The translations under genes were made by a program, and so were the position numbers. Source: Paracoccaceae bacterium (GTDB lineage Bacteria > Pseudomonadota > Alphaproteobacteria > Rhodobacterales > Rhodobacteraceae). Taken from it: DNA of 64,000 nucleotides. Positions 21,564 through 29,833 of this stretch are shown here, in pieces. The stretch lies in contig JANSXS010000009.1 of assembly GCA_024742835.1 (NCBI GenBank), positions 27,486 to 91,485 of the forward strand, in the 5' to 3' direction. How positions within the stretch are numbered: position 1 is the stretch's first letter; each line of letters starts with the position of its first letter. Below the pieces are notes generated by a model. The model searched no databases, was not told the DNA's origin, and saw nothing but the letters and a program-made list of their open reading frames with translations.

Positions 21564-22988
21564 ATGACACTGAACCCCGCCGACACCGCCTTCACCGCGC
21601 AGCTGCAAAGCGTTCTGCCCGCAGCGGCCTTTCGCGAGGCGTCAGCCGCCTATCTGGAAGAGCCGCGTGGGCGCTGGCATGGTCAGGCCGGTGTTGTCGT
21701 GGCCCCCGGCAGCGCCGAGGAAGTCTCCGCGACCATCCGCGCCGCGGGCGCGGCGCGCGTGCCGGTCATTCCTTATGGCGGCGGCACGGGGCTTGTCGGC
21801 GGGCAGATCGCAGAGGACGGGCCCGCGCCGCTTTTGCTGAGCCTTGAGCGGATGCGCGCCATACGCGGCATCTGGCCCGAGGAAAACGTGATGGTCGCCG
21901 AGGCCGGCGCGATCCTGTCGGATCTGCACGCGGCGGCGGGCGCGGAAAACCGGCTTTACCCGCTGTCTATCGCCTCCAAGGGCAGCGCCCGTCTTGGTGG
22001 GCTGCTGGCGGCCAATGCGGGCGGCGTCAACGTGCTGCGCTATGGCAATGCACGCGACCTGTGTCTGGGCATCGAGGCCGTCATGCCCGACGGGTCGATC
22101 TGGCACGGGCTGAAACGGCTGCGCAAGGACAATACGGGTTATGATCTGCGCAATCTGCTGATCGGCTCCGAGGGCACGCTTGGCGTGATCACCGCCGCCT
22201 CGCTCAAGCTTTTTGCGGTTCCCGCGGCACGCGGCGTCGCGCTGATGGTGGTGCCCGGCCCCGAGGCGGCGCTGTCGCTTCTGGCGCTGGCGCGCGACCA
22301 CATGGGAGAGGCGATTTCAGCCTTCGAGCTGATGCACCGGACCGGGCTTGATTTCCTGGCCGAAACGATGCCCGACCTGCGCCAGCCCTTTGCGGACCGC
22401 CCCGAATGGGTCGTGTTGATGGATGTCGGGCTGGCCAAGGGGCTAAAGGCGGATGCCGCTTTGGAAGCATTGTTTGCCGCCGCCGCGAAGGTGGGGCTGG
22501 TCCATGACGGGCTGATCGCCCAGTCAGAACAACAGCGGCGGGAATTCTGGGACATCCGCGAAACCATGCCCGAGGCGAACCGCCGGATCGGATCTGTTTC
22601 AAGCCATGATATTTCCCTGCCGCTTGGCGCGGTGCCAGAGTTTATCCGGGCAGGCAATGCCGCGCTGGCAGAAATTGGGCCGTTTCGGATCAATTGTTTC
22701 GGTCATTTGGGCGATGGCAACCTGCATTACAATGTGTTCCCGCCCAAGGGACAAAGCCGCGACGCCTATACGGATCAGCGCATTACGATCAAGCGATGCG
22801 TGCATGACCTGACCCATGCCATGGGCGGCTCTGTTTCGGCAGAGCACGGGATCGGGCGGCTCAAGGTTGCCGACCTGGAACGCTATGGCGATCCGGCGAA
22901 ACTGGCCGCGATGCGCAAGATAAAATCGGCGCTGGACCCTTTGGGCATCATGAATCCCGGCGCCGTCCTGCGACAGGCGGCACGTTGA
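21564..22988 (+). CDS. FAD-linked oxidase (GlcD / D-2-hydroxyacid dehydrogenase type)
   Basis: A 474-residue flavoenzyme. FAD_binding_4 domain with VPVIPYGGGTGLVGGQIA and LRYGNARDLCLGIEAVMPDG, then the FAD-oxidase C-terminal domain with NCFGHLGDGNLHYNVFPP and the final AEHGIGRLKV...GIMNPGAVL. The family oxidises glycolate, D-lactate or D-2-hydroxyglutarate; absence of glcE/glcF neighbours argues for a stand-alone D-2-hydroxyacid dehydrogenase. It starts 31 bases after the AsmA gene. Confidence 0.87.
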   Translation: MTLNPADTAFTAQLQSVLPAAAFREASAAYLEEPRGRWHGQAGVVVAPGSAEEVSATIRAAGAARVPVIPYGGGTGLVGGQIAEDGPAPLLLSLERMRAIRGIWPEENVMVAEAGAILSDLHAAAGAENRLYPLSIASKGSARLGGLLAANAGGVNVLRYGNARDLCLGIEAVMPDGSIWHGLKRLRKDNTGYDLRNLLIGSEGTLGVITAASLKLFAVPAARGVALMVVPGPEAALSLLALARDHMGEAISAFELMHRTGLDFLAETMPDLRQPFADRPEWVVLMDVGLAKGLKADAALEALFAAAAKVGLVHDGLIAQSEQQRREFWDIRETMPEANRRIGSVSSHDISLPLGAVPEFIRAGNAALAEIGPFRINCFGHLGDGNLHYNVFPPKGQSRDAYTDQRITIKRCVHDLTHAMGGSVSAEHGIGRLKVADLERYGDPAKLAAMRKIKSALDPLGIMNPGAVLRQAAR

Positions 22989-23038
22989 AGCATGTCGCGT
23001 TCCACCTGTAGCGGCGCGGCCTTGAGTTGCCGCTTCGG

Positions 23039-23518
23039 CTATTCGTCCAAAGAGCCGTGGATCGCGAATTGTTCCAGCCCGGCATCCTGTGCCTCTATCG
23101 TGCGGTAGGTTTCGCGCACACCCGCTTGGGACAGGTCGCGTGCGACTGTAAGCAGGGTGTTGGGGTTGTGGTCTGCGCACATCTCGGCCATCTGCGCGAT
23201 CTCTTCGGCGGCAACAGGGCGCGCGGCGGCCAGATCCGGCGCACCATAGACATCGACGAAATGTTGGGCCAGCGCGTCTGTCACCTGCGCCATCTCCTTG
23301 GTTTCGATCTGCGTGACCGCCACGAAGGTCACGCGGCCAAAGGTTTCCAGCCCGAGCCAGCCGTTGGAAAACGCCTGTTTCTGCTTGCCCGTCAGGTCGC
23401 CCTCGGTCCAGTTGGAAAACTCGAACCCGCCCGATATGCACCATTCCCCCGTCCGCGCGGGAGAGTGATACACGCGCGTGTCGCTTTCATCGAAATGGAT
23501 CGCCCGTGCCAGTTTCAT
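23039..23518 (-). CDS. DUF6505 family protein (formate-island operon)
   Basis: A 159-residue soluble protein (MKLARAIHFDESDTRVYHSPARTGEW...). No catalytic motif is recognised. It is the last gene of a tightly coupled minus-strand set DUF6494-mrp-ligase-DUF6505, starting by an ATGA overlap with the ligase-like gene. From memory this set travels with formate dehydrogenase loci in alphaproteobacteria, suggesting a maturation role; that is inference. Confidence 0.7.
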   Translation of the reverse strand: MKLARAIHFDESDTRVYHSPARTGEWCISGGFEFSNWTEGDLTGKQKQAFSNGWLGLETFGRVTFVAVTQIETKEMAQVTDALAQHFVDVYGAPDLAAARPVAAEEIAQMAEMCADHNPNTLLTVARDLSQAGVRETYRTIEAQDAGLEQFAIHGSLDE

Positions 23519-24228
23519 GCCGATGTCTCCAATACTGTGCTGAGCGGGATCAGGCGGGTATCGTCGCCGCGCCTGAAGAGCATTCCGAAATGCTCGTCCA
23601 CGCCCAGAAACGTGCCGGTTTCCGCGTCTATGTCGATCTCTTCACCGATGCCATGCGCCAGCCCGCGCCATTGCCCGTGCAGCGCGCGCGCGCCGTCCTC
23701 GTCCCAGCGGGTGATCCAGACCAGCGTATGCCGCGCCCAGGCCTCCAGCAGATCCACGGGATCAACCTCGGCGCAGCCTTCCTCGTAGAGTGCTGTGCGG
23801 TCGGGTGTTTCACCGGGGGCAAGGCCGACCAGCATCAAGGGCAGGTCAAGCCCCACCACAAGCCAGCCGGGCAGCGCGCCAGGATCCGACCCGCCCGCCG
23901 CAACCCGCAGCCGACCGCAGGCCGCGCCGTTCACGCGCAGCCCGCCCGCCCATTCCAGATGGACCGCCACCTCGGGCGGGGCCAGCGCGCCAAGCGCGTT
24001 CTGAAAGCCGATGCCGCAGGCCGGAAGCATGGCCATCGCCTGTTCCAGCGGCACTTCGGGGGCCATGACCAGCGCCGCCTTCAGCCGGTCGACGCCCGGC
24101 GCATAGACGATCAGCCCCGCGTCACAGCCAAGCGCGGCCATGGCACAGGCCTTTTCGAACGGGTCGATGCCCGCGTCGATGGCGTGGCCGGTCATCAGGG
24201 GCGGAAAGGCCGGTGCGCGCTCTGTCAT
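23515..24228 (-). CDS. Biotin/lipoate-ligase-like protein with DUF4444, probably catalytically divergent
   Basis: A 237-residue protein related to the biotin/lipoate A/B ligase fold with a DUF4444-type C-terminus. The expected lysine block KWPND appears here as LEWAGGLRVNG (Glu92-Trp93), and no GRGRxxR adenylate-binding motif is visible, so ordinary ligase chemistry is doubtful. ATGA overlaps link it to both mrp upstream and DUF6505 downstream. Its position beside the formate dehydrogenase genes suggests a cofactor or assembly role. Confidence 0.68.
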   Translation of the reverse strand: MTERAPAFPPLMTGHAIDAGIDPFEKACAMAALGCDAGLIVYAPGVDRLKAALVMAPEVPLEQAMAMLPACGIGFQNALGALAPPEVAVHLEWAGGLRVNGAACGRLRVAAGGSDPGALPGWLVVGLDLPLMLVGLAPGETPDRTALYEEGCAEVDPVDLLEAWARHTLVWITRWDEDGARALHGQWRGLAHGIGEEIDIDAETGTFLGVDEHFGMLFRRGDDTRLIPLSTVLETSA

Positions 24229-25289
24229 GCCACGCCGGCCTTTATCAGTTGGCGCGCGACGTCGCGAAACGCCTGCGATTGCGGCGCGTCGGGCTTTGAC
24301 ACCACGATGGGTGCGCCCCCGTCCGATGCCAGCCGGATGTCGATATGCAGCGGCACTTCGGCCAGCAGGGGCACGCCCAGCTTGGCCGCCTCGGTGGCAA
24401 CGCCGCCATGGCCGAACACATGCTCTTCGTGCCCGCAACTGGAGCAGATATGCGTCGACATGTTCTCGATCATGCCCAGCACCGGCACATGCAGTTGGTT
24501 GAACATGTCGATGCCCTTGCGCGCATCCAGAAGCGCCACGTCCTGTGGCGTGGACACGATCACAGCGCCGTCGACCACGGCCTTTTGCGCCAGTGTCATC
24601 TGCACATCGCCGGTGCCGGGCGGCAGATCGACCAGCAGCACGTCGAGCGCGCCCCATTGCACCTGCATCAGCATCTGTTGCAACGCGCCCATCAGCATCG
24701 GACCACGCCAGACAACGGCCTGATCCTCGTTCGTCATAAGGCCCATGGACATCATCGTGACGCCGTGGTTGCGCATCGGCAGGATGGTTTTGCCATCCGG
24801 GCTGGCGGGGCGGCCAGAGACGCCCAGCATTCGCGGCTGTGACGGCCCGTAGACATCCGCATCCAGAAGGCCGACGCGGCGGCCCTCGGCGGCCAGCGCG
24901 CAGGCAAGGTTGGCGGATACGGTCGATTTGCCCACGCCGCCCTTGCCGGAGGCGATGGCGATGATGTGATCGACACCCGGCACGCGCTGCGGGCCTTGCT
25001 GGGTGGCGGCGGGTTTGGGTTTGAGATCGGGCGGGGCCTTGGCCTGATGCGCGGTCAGGACAGCCGACACCTCTGTCGCGCCGTCAAGCGCCTGCACCGC
25101 CGCATGGGCCGCGTCGCGCACGGGTTCGTACAGTTTGGCCTTGGCCGGGTCGATCTCCAGTACAAAGCGTACAACCCCGCCTTCGACATTCAGACCGCGT
25201 GTCACACCGGCCGTAACAATGTCGGACCCGGATACCGGATCGGTGATTGTCTTGAGCGCGTCCAGCACGCTCTCTCGTGTCAGTGCCAC
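24225..25289 (-). CDS. mrp: Mrp/NBP35-family FeS cluster carrier ATPase
   Basis: A 354-residue protein. N-terminal FSCA/DUF59 domain (about 1-90, ALKTITDPVSGSDIV), then a deviant Walker A GKGGVGKSTVSANLACALA and the bridging Cys pair HICSSCGHEEHVFG. Mrp/ApbC proteins carry FeS clusters to target apoproteins; the many-cluster formate dehydrogenase nearby is an obvious client. A GTG start at 25289 is chosen: it lies one base after the DUF6494 stop and gives the usual VALTRESVL N-terminus, whereas the upstream TTG at 25316 would overlap that gene. Confidence 0.88.
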   Translation of the reverse strand: MALTRESVLDALKTITDPVSGSDIVTAGVTRGLNVEGGVVRFVLEIDPAKAKLYEPVRDAAHAAVQALDGATEVSAVLTAHQAKAPPDLKPKPAATQQGPQRVPGVDHIIAIASGKGGVGKSTVSANLACALAAEGRRVGLLDADVYGPSQPRMLGVSGRPASPDGKTILPMRNHGVTMMSMGLMTNEDQAVVWRGPMLMGALQQMLMQVQWGALDVLLVDLPPGTGDVQMTLAQKAVVDGAVIVSTPQDVALLDARKGIDMFNQLHVPVLGMIENMSTHICSSCGHEEHVFGHGGVATEAAKLGVPLLAEVPLHIDIRLASDGGAPIVVSKPDAPQSQAFRDVARQLIKAGVA

Positions 25290-25290
25290 G

Positions 25291-25485
25291 TTATGCGCCG
25301 CCCTTGATCTTGCCAATGACCTCGTGCTGCACGTCGATGCCGTCGACGGTCAGCGTGACCTTGGCGGTGAATTCCTTGCCCTCGGTATCGGGGGTGTTGC
25401 GCATTCCCTCTTCGATGGCCTGCTGCGAGGTCACGCCGACCTGCTTGAGGAATTTGCGCATCGACATGTTGAAATCGTCGTTCAT
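25291..25485 (-). CDS. DUF6494 family protein
   Basis: A 64-residue protein beginning MNDDFNMSMRKFLKQVGVTSQQAIEE and ending in a beta-rich stretch (FTAKVTLTVDGIDVQHEV). No known function. First gene of the minus-strand operon leading into mrp (1 base between stop and GTG start); a GGGAGAGA ribosome site precedes it. Divergent from the TupA-cytochrome gene. Confidence 0.75.
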   Translation of the reverse strand: MNDDFNMSMRKFLKQVGVTSQQAIEEGMRNTPDTEGKEFTAKVTLTVDGIDVQHEVIGKIKGGA

Positions 25486-25550
25486 CTGTCTCTCCCGTTT
25501 GTTGTCGTTCCTGTTGACGCATGGGGTACGCTGTTTCTAACGTGAATCCC

Positions 25551-26312
25551 ATGCACCGGTTCAATAGATATCTGCAACTTGCGATCCTTGCCATTTCGGG
25601 GGCCGGGATGGCCGCGCCCGCGATGGCAGATGACGTCCGCCTTGCCGCGCCGCCCGCGCTGATCGAGTCGGGCCTGCTCAAGTATGTGCTGCCGCGGTTC
25701 TCTCTCAAGACCGGGATACGGATCGAGCTCGTCAGCCCCGATGCGGCCGCGCAAATCGTGTTGGCTCCCGATGCGGATGGCCCGCGTGTGTTTACCGGGC
25801 CGGATGCCACATGGCGCATGGGGCTGGCCGCGCCGGACGATGCCGATGCCGCAAGATTTGCCGACTGGCTGCTGTCGGATATCGGACAACGGACAATCAC
25901 CGCCTATGAACGTGACGGGAGCGCACCCTTTTCCCTGCCCGCCAAGGCGGAGATCGAGGTCGCGCCGGTGTCCTATGACGGCGATCCGGTTGCGGGAAAG
26001 GCGTTGTCCGTGCTGCATTGTGCCCGCTGTCACGCGGTCAGCGAGGCCACCCGGATGAATGCCATCGGCTCCAGCCCCAGCTTTTTCGTGCTGCGCGCGA
26101 TGCGTGACTGGGACATGCGGTTTGCCGCCTTCTACGCGCTCAACCCGCATCCCGCCTTCACCCAGATCAAGGATGTCACCCCGCCCTTTCCGATCAACCG
26201 CCCGTCGCCCATCGTCCCGCTTGAGATGACGATAGACGACCTGGACGCGATCCTTGCCTATGTGGCGGGGATGCCCCCCGCCGATCTTGGCGCGCCTATC
26301 CGGCATCAGTGA
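25551..26312 (+). CDS. Secreted cytochrome c with a shrunken TupA-like (tungstate-binding) N-terminal region
   Basis: A 253-residue exported protein (signal peptide 1-26, cut near AMADD). Residues 29-68 resemble the start of TupA-type tungstate/molybdate-binding proteins (ESGLLKYVLPRFSLKTGIRIEL). Residues 98-125 resemble the TupA end (ARFADWLLSDIGQRTITAYERDG). The central 130 or so residues of a normal TupA and the oxyanion TTTS motif (AAPPA here) are missing. Residues 145-253 are a monohaem cytochrome c with C157-ARC-H161 and candidate axial Met226 or Met241. The start at 25551 is set by the signal peptide. Its 3' end overlaps the convergent polyferredoxin gene by 7 bases. Probably an electron-transfer or sensing partner of the formate island. 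Confidence 0.7.
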   Translation: MHRFNRYLQLAILAISGAGMAAPAMADDVRLAAPPALIESGLLKYVLPRFSLKTGIRIELVSPDAAAQIVLAPDADGPRVFTGPDATWRMGLAAPDDADAARFADWLLSDIGQRTITAYERDGSAPFSLPAKAEIEVAPVSYDGDPVAGKALSVLHCARCHAVSEATRMNAIGSSPSFFVLRAMRDWDMRFAAFYALNPHPAFTQIKDVTPPFPINRPSPIVPLEMTIDDLDAILAYVAGMPPADLGAPIRHQ

Positions 26313-28264
26313 TCCTTGCGCTTCGAGAAGTAATCCTCGGAGGTGCGCACGCGTGGCTTTTCCCCGCTGGTGAACGGATTGTCCTTTGCTTGGAACTGGG
26401 CCTTGACGCGGCAATCGTCGCACATCTGGATCATCCGCGCGGCGCTGTCGGTGCCGAACATCGAATGCTTGCCCGCCAGCTTTTCGGTGATCCGCTCGAT
26501 GGTGGATTTCACCCCGAACAGTGATCCGCATTCGACGCAGGCGAACGGCTCTTCCTCGTTCAGCACGACCTGGCCCAACGCCTCGTCGCGCAGGTTCATG
26601 CGCGGCTCGTAGGTGATGGCATCCTCGGGGCAGACATTCGCGCACAGTCCGCATTGCAGGCAGGCGTCTTCCTGAAAGCGCAGTTCCGGCTTGTCGGGGT
26701 TTTCCACCAGCGCACCCGATGGGCACAGCGACACACAGCTCAGGCAAAGCGTGCAGGCATCGGTATCCACCAGCACCGCACCATAGGGTGCGTCAGAGGG
26801 CAGGGGCAGGATATCGTCCTCGCCGCGCAGCGCGCGCGCGGCCAGCCGCGCCACCTGACGGCGGCTGCCCATCGGCAGAACGGGTGTTTCCAGCGGCGCG
26901 GGCGCGGCCTTTGCCCCGTACAGCGCGTCACACAGCGCATCGGGATCGTTGACATCCAGCAGCCGCAGCTTGTCCGGCCCTGCGATGGCCTCTGCCAGCG
27001 GCACTTCGCGGTCAAGCGCGTCACGCTCTGTCATGGGGGCCAGCAGGATCGTCACATCGGCAAAGCCCGATGCCAGCGCGGCCAGCATCTCCGCATGGCC
27101 AAAGGCGGACAGCGCGGGGATTTCCAGCGGGATCACGTCGGCGGGCAGGCCGCGCGCGTAGCGGGCGGCAAGCGCGATCATCTCTTGCCCGTGGCCCGTG
27201 TCGCAGACCAGCAGGCGGGGCGCATCGCCGCCCGCCTTGCGATAGGTCGAGGCCAGCACCTGTATCCTGCGAAAGATCGTGCCGGGGGCGGGCGCGTCAT
27301 AGCTGATCGCCCCTGACGGGCACAGCGCCGAACACGCGCCGCAGCCCGCGCAGATCATCGGATCGACGGTGACATGATCGCCATCCGGCATGATCGCGCC
27401 CGTGGGGCAGACATCCAGACAATTGGTGCAGCCGATTTTCGAGGCGCGCGAATGGGCGCAAAGCAGCGGTTCCGTCTTGACGTAAAGCGGCTTCTCAAAC
27501 GTGCCCACCATCTGGCTGGCCTCGAACACCGCGTCGGCCACCGCCGGGATGCTGCCAGGATCGGCGCGCAGGTAGCCTTCGCGCTTTTGCGGGGCGGGAA
27601 ACAGCGGCGTGCCGCCCGTCAGGTCAAGAATGATATCGCATTCGGTGAGCGCGCCGTCCTTGGGTGCGGTCCATTGCAGGGGGCCGCGACCCGCCGGGTC
27701 GATCTGTTGCAACCCGTCGATGCGCAGGCTGAACCCCCCGAGCGCGCCGTCCGCGCGTTTCAGATCCCCTCGGATCACGTCATAGGTGCGGGTATCGGGC
27801 GGGTCGCTGGCATCGGTGATAAGCACCGTTACGCCCAGCACGTCTTTCAGACGCTCGGCCGCGGCAAGCGCGACATCGCCCGCGCCAAGTATCAGGCACA
27901 GCCCCTCGGAGATTACGTCAAGCGTCTTGCCGCCGGGCACCTGCATCGCGGCCTCGGCCATGAGCGCGGCCATTTTCGGCTGTGTCGAGCGCGAATCATC
28001 CGTCCAACCGGCGCGATCGCGCAGGTCGGTCAGGGGCGGTGCGGGCTGGTCCAGCTCGGCGGCCAGATCCTCGAAGAAGCGGTGCTCCTGCCGACAGCAA
28101 ATCAGCGCGTCGCCTTCTGCGATGGCGGCGGCGGCCTGATCGCCCTGGGTGGTGCAAAGGGCGGAATGCACCGCGCTGCACCGCAGGCCCGTGGCCTGTT
28201 CCAGACCTGCCTTGTCGATGTCTTGTGTGCCAGAACAGTTGCACAATATCAATTGTTTAGCCAT
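26306..28264 (-). CDS. Polyferredoxin (multi-4Fe-4S) protein of the formate island
   Basis: A 652-residue cytoplasmic iron-sulfur protein. After an N-terminal half without clusters (about 1-275; a dinucleotide-binding-like GAGDVALAAAERL lies near 125-140) come CTNCLDVCPTGAI and CAGCGACSALCPSGAI. A second ferredoxin pair follows, CTLCLSCVSLCPSGAL and CLQCGLCANVCPEDAI. The C-terminus has a CxxC...CxxC zinc- or cluster-like pair (CVECG, MCDDC). It is divergent from DUF3305-DUF3306-torD-fdh and is a typical companion of that locus, probably carrying electrons to or from formate dehydrogenase or aiding its assembly. Confidence 0.8.
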   Translation of the reverse strand: MAKQLILCNCSGTQDIDKAGLEQATGLRCSAVHSALCTTQGDQAAAAIAEGDALICCRQEHRFFEDLAAELDQPAPPLTDLRDRAGWTDDSRSTQPKMAALMAEAAMQVPGGKTLDVISEGLCLILGAGDVALAAAERLKDVLGVTVLITDASDPPDTRTYDVIRGDLKRADGALGGFSLRIDGLQQIDPAGRGPLQWTAPKDGALTECDIILDLTGGTPLFPAPQKREGYLRADPGSIPAVADAVFEASQMVGTFEKPLYVKTEPLLCAHSRASKIGCTNCLDVCPTGAIMPDGDHVTVDPMICAGCGACSALCPSGAISYDAPAPGTIFRRIQVLASTYRKAGGDAPRLLVCDTGHGQEMIALAARYARGLPADVIPLEIPALSAFGHAEMLAALASGFADVTILLAPMTERDALDREVPLAEAIAGPDKLRLLDVNDPDALCDALYGAKAAPAPLETPVLPMGSRRQVARLAARALRGEDDILPLPSDAPYGAVLVDTDACTLCLSCVSLCPSGALVENPDKPELRFQEDACLQCGLCANVCPEDAITYEPRMNLRDEALGQVVLNEEEPFACVECGSLFGVKSTIERITEKLAGKHSMFGTDSAARMIQMCDDCRVKAQFQAKDNPFTSGEKPRVRTSEDYFSKRKDH

Positions 28265-28607
28265 TGGTATCCGGTGCTCCCCTCACCATGCCCGGACATC
28301 AGTGATGCGTGAGCAGCGTCACAGTAGGCACGATTCGCACAGCGCGTAAACCGATGCCCCGCTTTGATCGCCGCGCGTATCGCACCAGCCCTTGGGCGCT
28401 GCGAGTCATCCGTCGGCGGTCGGGATCTTGCAAGTGGCAATGCCGTCCGGGGCGTTGATTCGGTCATTCTGTCCATGGCGTTGTCGTGGCGGGCTTTCGC
28501 CTGCCCATTTTGTCCAATCGGTCGCATTGTCCACGAACGCATGCAGAATTTTCTTTCCCCTCGATCAGGTTTTGCCCAATCTGAAGGCAACGGGAGAAGA
28601 GACCAGC
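28265..28607. promoter_or_regulatory. Divergent control region of the formate dehydrogenase locus
   Basis: 343 bases without a gene between the polyferredoxin and DUF3305. It holds three direct copies of an NTTGTCCA-like octamer: TCTGTCCA (28468-28475), TTTGTCCA (28509-28516) and ATTGTCCA (28526-28533). These could be operator half-sites for the locus. No well-spaced -24/-12 sigma-54 promoter was found. The ribosome site GGGAGAAGA (28591-28599) serves DUF3305. Confidence 0.4.
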
Positions 28608-29177
28608 ATGATCCACAATCCGGACATGTACGCCACGATGCCAATCGGGATCGTGATGCGTCGCACACCAGGCGTCACACGATGGGCGGCATGGGCATGG
28701 CGTGCCGTGGCTGTGCTGCCCGGTGCGGCACCGGCCGATTGGCGTGTGCTGCGCGAGGATGGCGAAACCATCGAGTATCACGCCGACACGCTGACGCTGG
28801 AACTGCACGGGGCCGAGACGGAAGCCTATCTCCATGGCCTGTCGTCGCGGACCCCGTCCATATACGTGGTGCTGCGCAACGAGCGCTCGGGCGATTGCCC
28901 GCTTGAGGCGGTCCTTGTCACCGCGTCCCCCTACGAGGCGCAGGATTATGCCGATAACGGCGAGGATATCGTCGAGAAAGTGCCGATGCCCGACGGGCTG
29001 GTTGCGTGGGTGCGGGACTTTGCGCTGGCGTATCACAGCGAAGAGGAATTCAAGAAGCGCCGCCGCGACCGGGTCGATGTGGAGCGCAAGGAAGACGGGA
29101 TCGGTGATCCGCGCATCCGACAGACACGGGACGTGTTCCGCTCGCCCTCTGTGGCAAGAAAGGAGCGTCTGCAATGA
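28608..29177 (+). CDS. DUF3305 domain protein (formate dehydrogenase accessory)
   Basis: A 189-residue soluble protein (MPIGIVMRRTPGVTRWAAWAWRAVAVLPGA..., then YAPYEAQDY-like TASPYEAQDYADNGEDIVEKVPMP). DUF3305 genes are found almost only in formate dehydrogenase operons next to DUF3306 and a TorD-like chaperone; the molecular role is not known. First gene of the plus-strand fdh operon; overlaps DUF3306 by ATGA. Confidence 0.85.
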   Translation: MIHNPDMYATMPIGIVMRRTPGVTRWAAWAWRAVAVLPGAAPADWRVLREDGETIEYHADTLTLELHGAETEAYLHGLSSRTPSIYVVLRNERSGDCPLEAVLVTASPYEAQDYADNGEDIVEKVPMPDGLVAWVRDFALAYHSEEEFKKRRRDRVDVERKEDGIGDPRIRQTRDVFRSPSVARKERLQ

Positions 29178-29833
29178 GCCGCAGTGCCGATTTCTGGTCC
29201 CGCCGCAAAGCGCAGGTCGAAGCCGAAGAGCGCGCCGAGGCCGAGGCGCAGGAGGCCGCGCATCTGGCCGCGCGCGACGAGGCGCTCCAGGAAAAGACCG
29301 ACGAAGAGATCCTGGAAGATCTGGGCCTGCCCGATCCGGACACGCTGGAACAAGGCGCGGATTTCAAGGCTTTCATGGCCAAGGCCGTGCCCGAGCGTAT
29401 CCGCCGCCGGGCGCTGCGCCGGCTTTGGCTGTCCAACCCGGCGCTGGCCAATCTGGACGGGTTGCTGGATTACGGCGAGGATTTTACCAACAAAGCGACC
29501 GTGATTGAGAACATGCAAACCGCCTACCAGGTGGGCAAGGGCATGACCGCCCATGTCGAGGAGCTGGCCCGGCAGGAAACCGCGCGCGAGGCGGGCGAGG
29601 ATCCGTTCGCCGCGCCACCCCGTTCCGCGCCCGACGAGGCGCCTGAAGACAGCGACGAGACGCCAGATATCGCCGAAGCAGAGGGCGATGGCGTGGATGA
29701 CACCGCCGCGCCGGAGCCGCTTGCCGCAGTGCAGGATGACCCCGTTGCGTCGCAAGACGATCTGGCCGATGATGCGACACCCCGCCGCAGGATGCGCTTT
29801 GCCTTCGACGACCACGCAGGGGGCGCGGCATGA
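29174..29833 (+). CDS. DUF3306 domain protein (formate dehydrogenase accessory)
   Basis: A 219-residue, very acidic protein. It starts with the family mark SADFWSRRKAQVEAEE, continues as a charged helix and a conserved core RIRRRALRRLWLSNPALANLDGLLDYGEDFT, then a disordered acidic C-terminus. Function unknown; always seen beside DUF3305. Joined by ATGA overlaps to both neighbours (29174-29177 and 29830-29833). Confidence 0.85.
   Translation: MSRSADFWSRRKAQVEAEERAEAEAQEAAHLAARDEALQEKTDEEILEDLGLPDPDTLEQGADFKAFMAKAVPERIRRRALRRLWLSNPALANLDGLLDYGEDFTNKATVIENMQTAYQVGKGMTAHVEELARQETAREAGEDPFAAPPRSAPDEAPEDSDETPDIAEAEGDGVDDTAAPEPLAAVQDDPVASQDDLADDATPRRRMRFAFDDHAGGAA

Noticed and set aside
28475..28500. 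Possible sigma-54 -24/-12 promoter (tggcgggctttcgcc) upstream of the fdh operon
   Set aside because: The GG-GC spacing is one base short and the -24 element is poor; the nearby regulator also lacks the sigma-54 contact loop.
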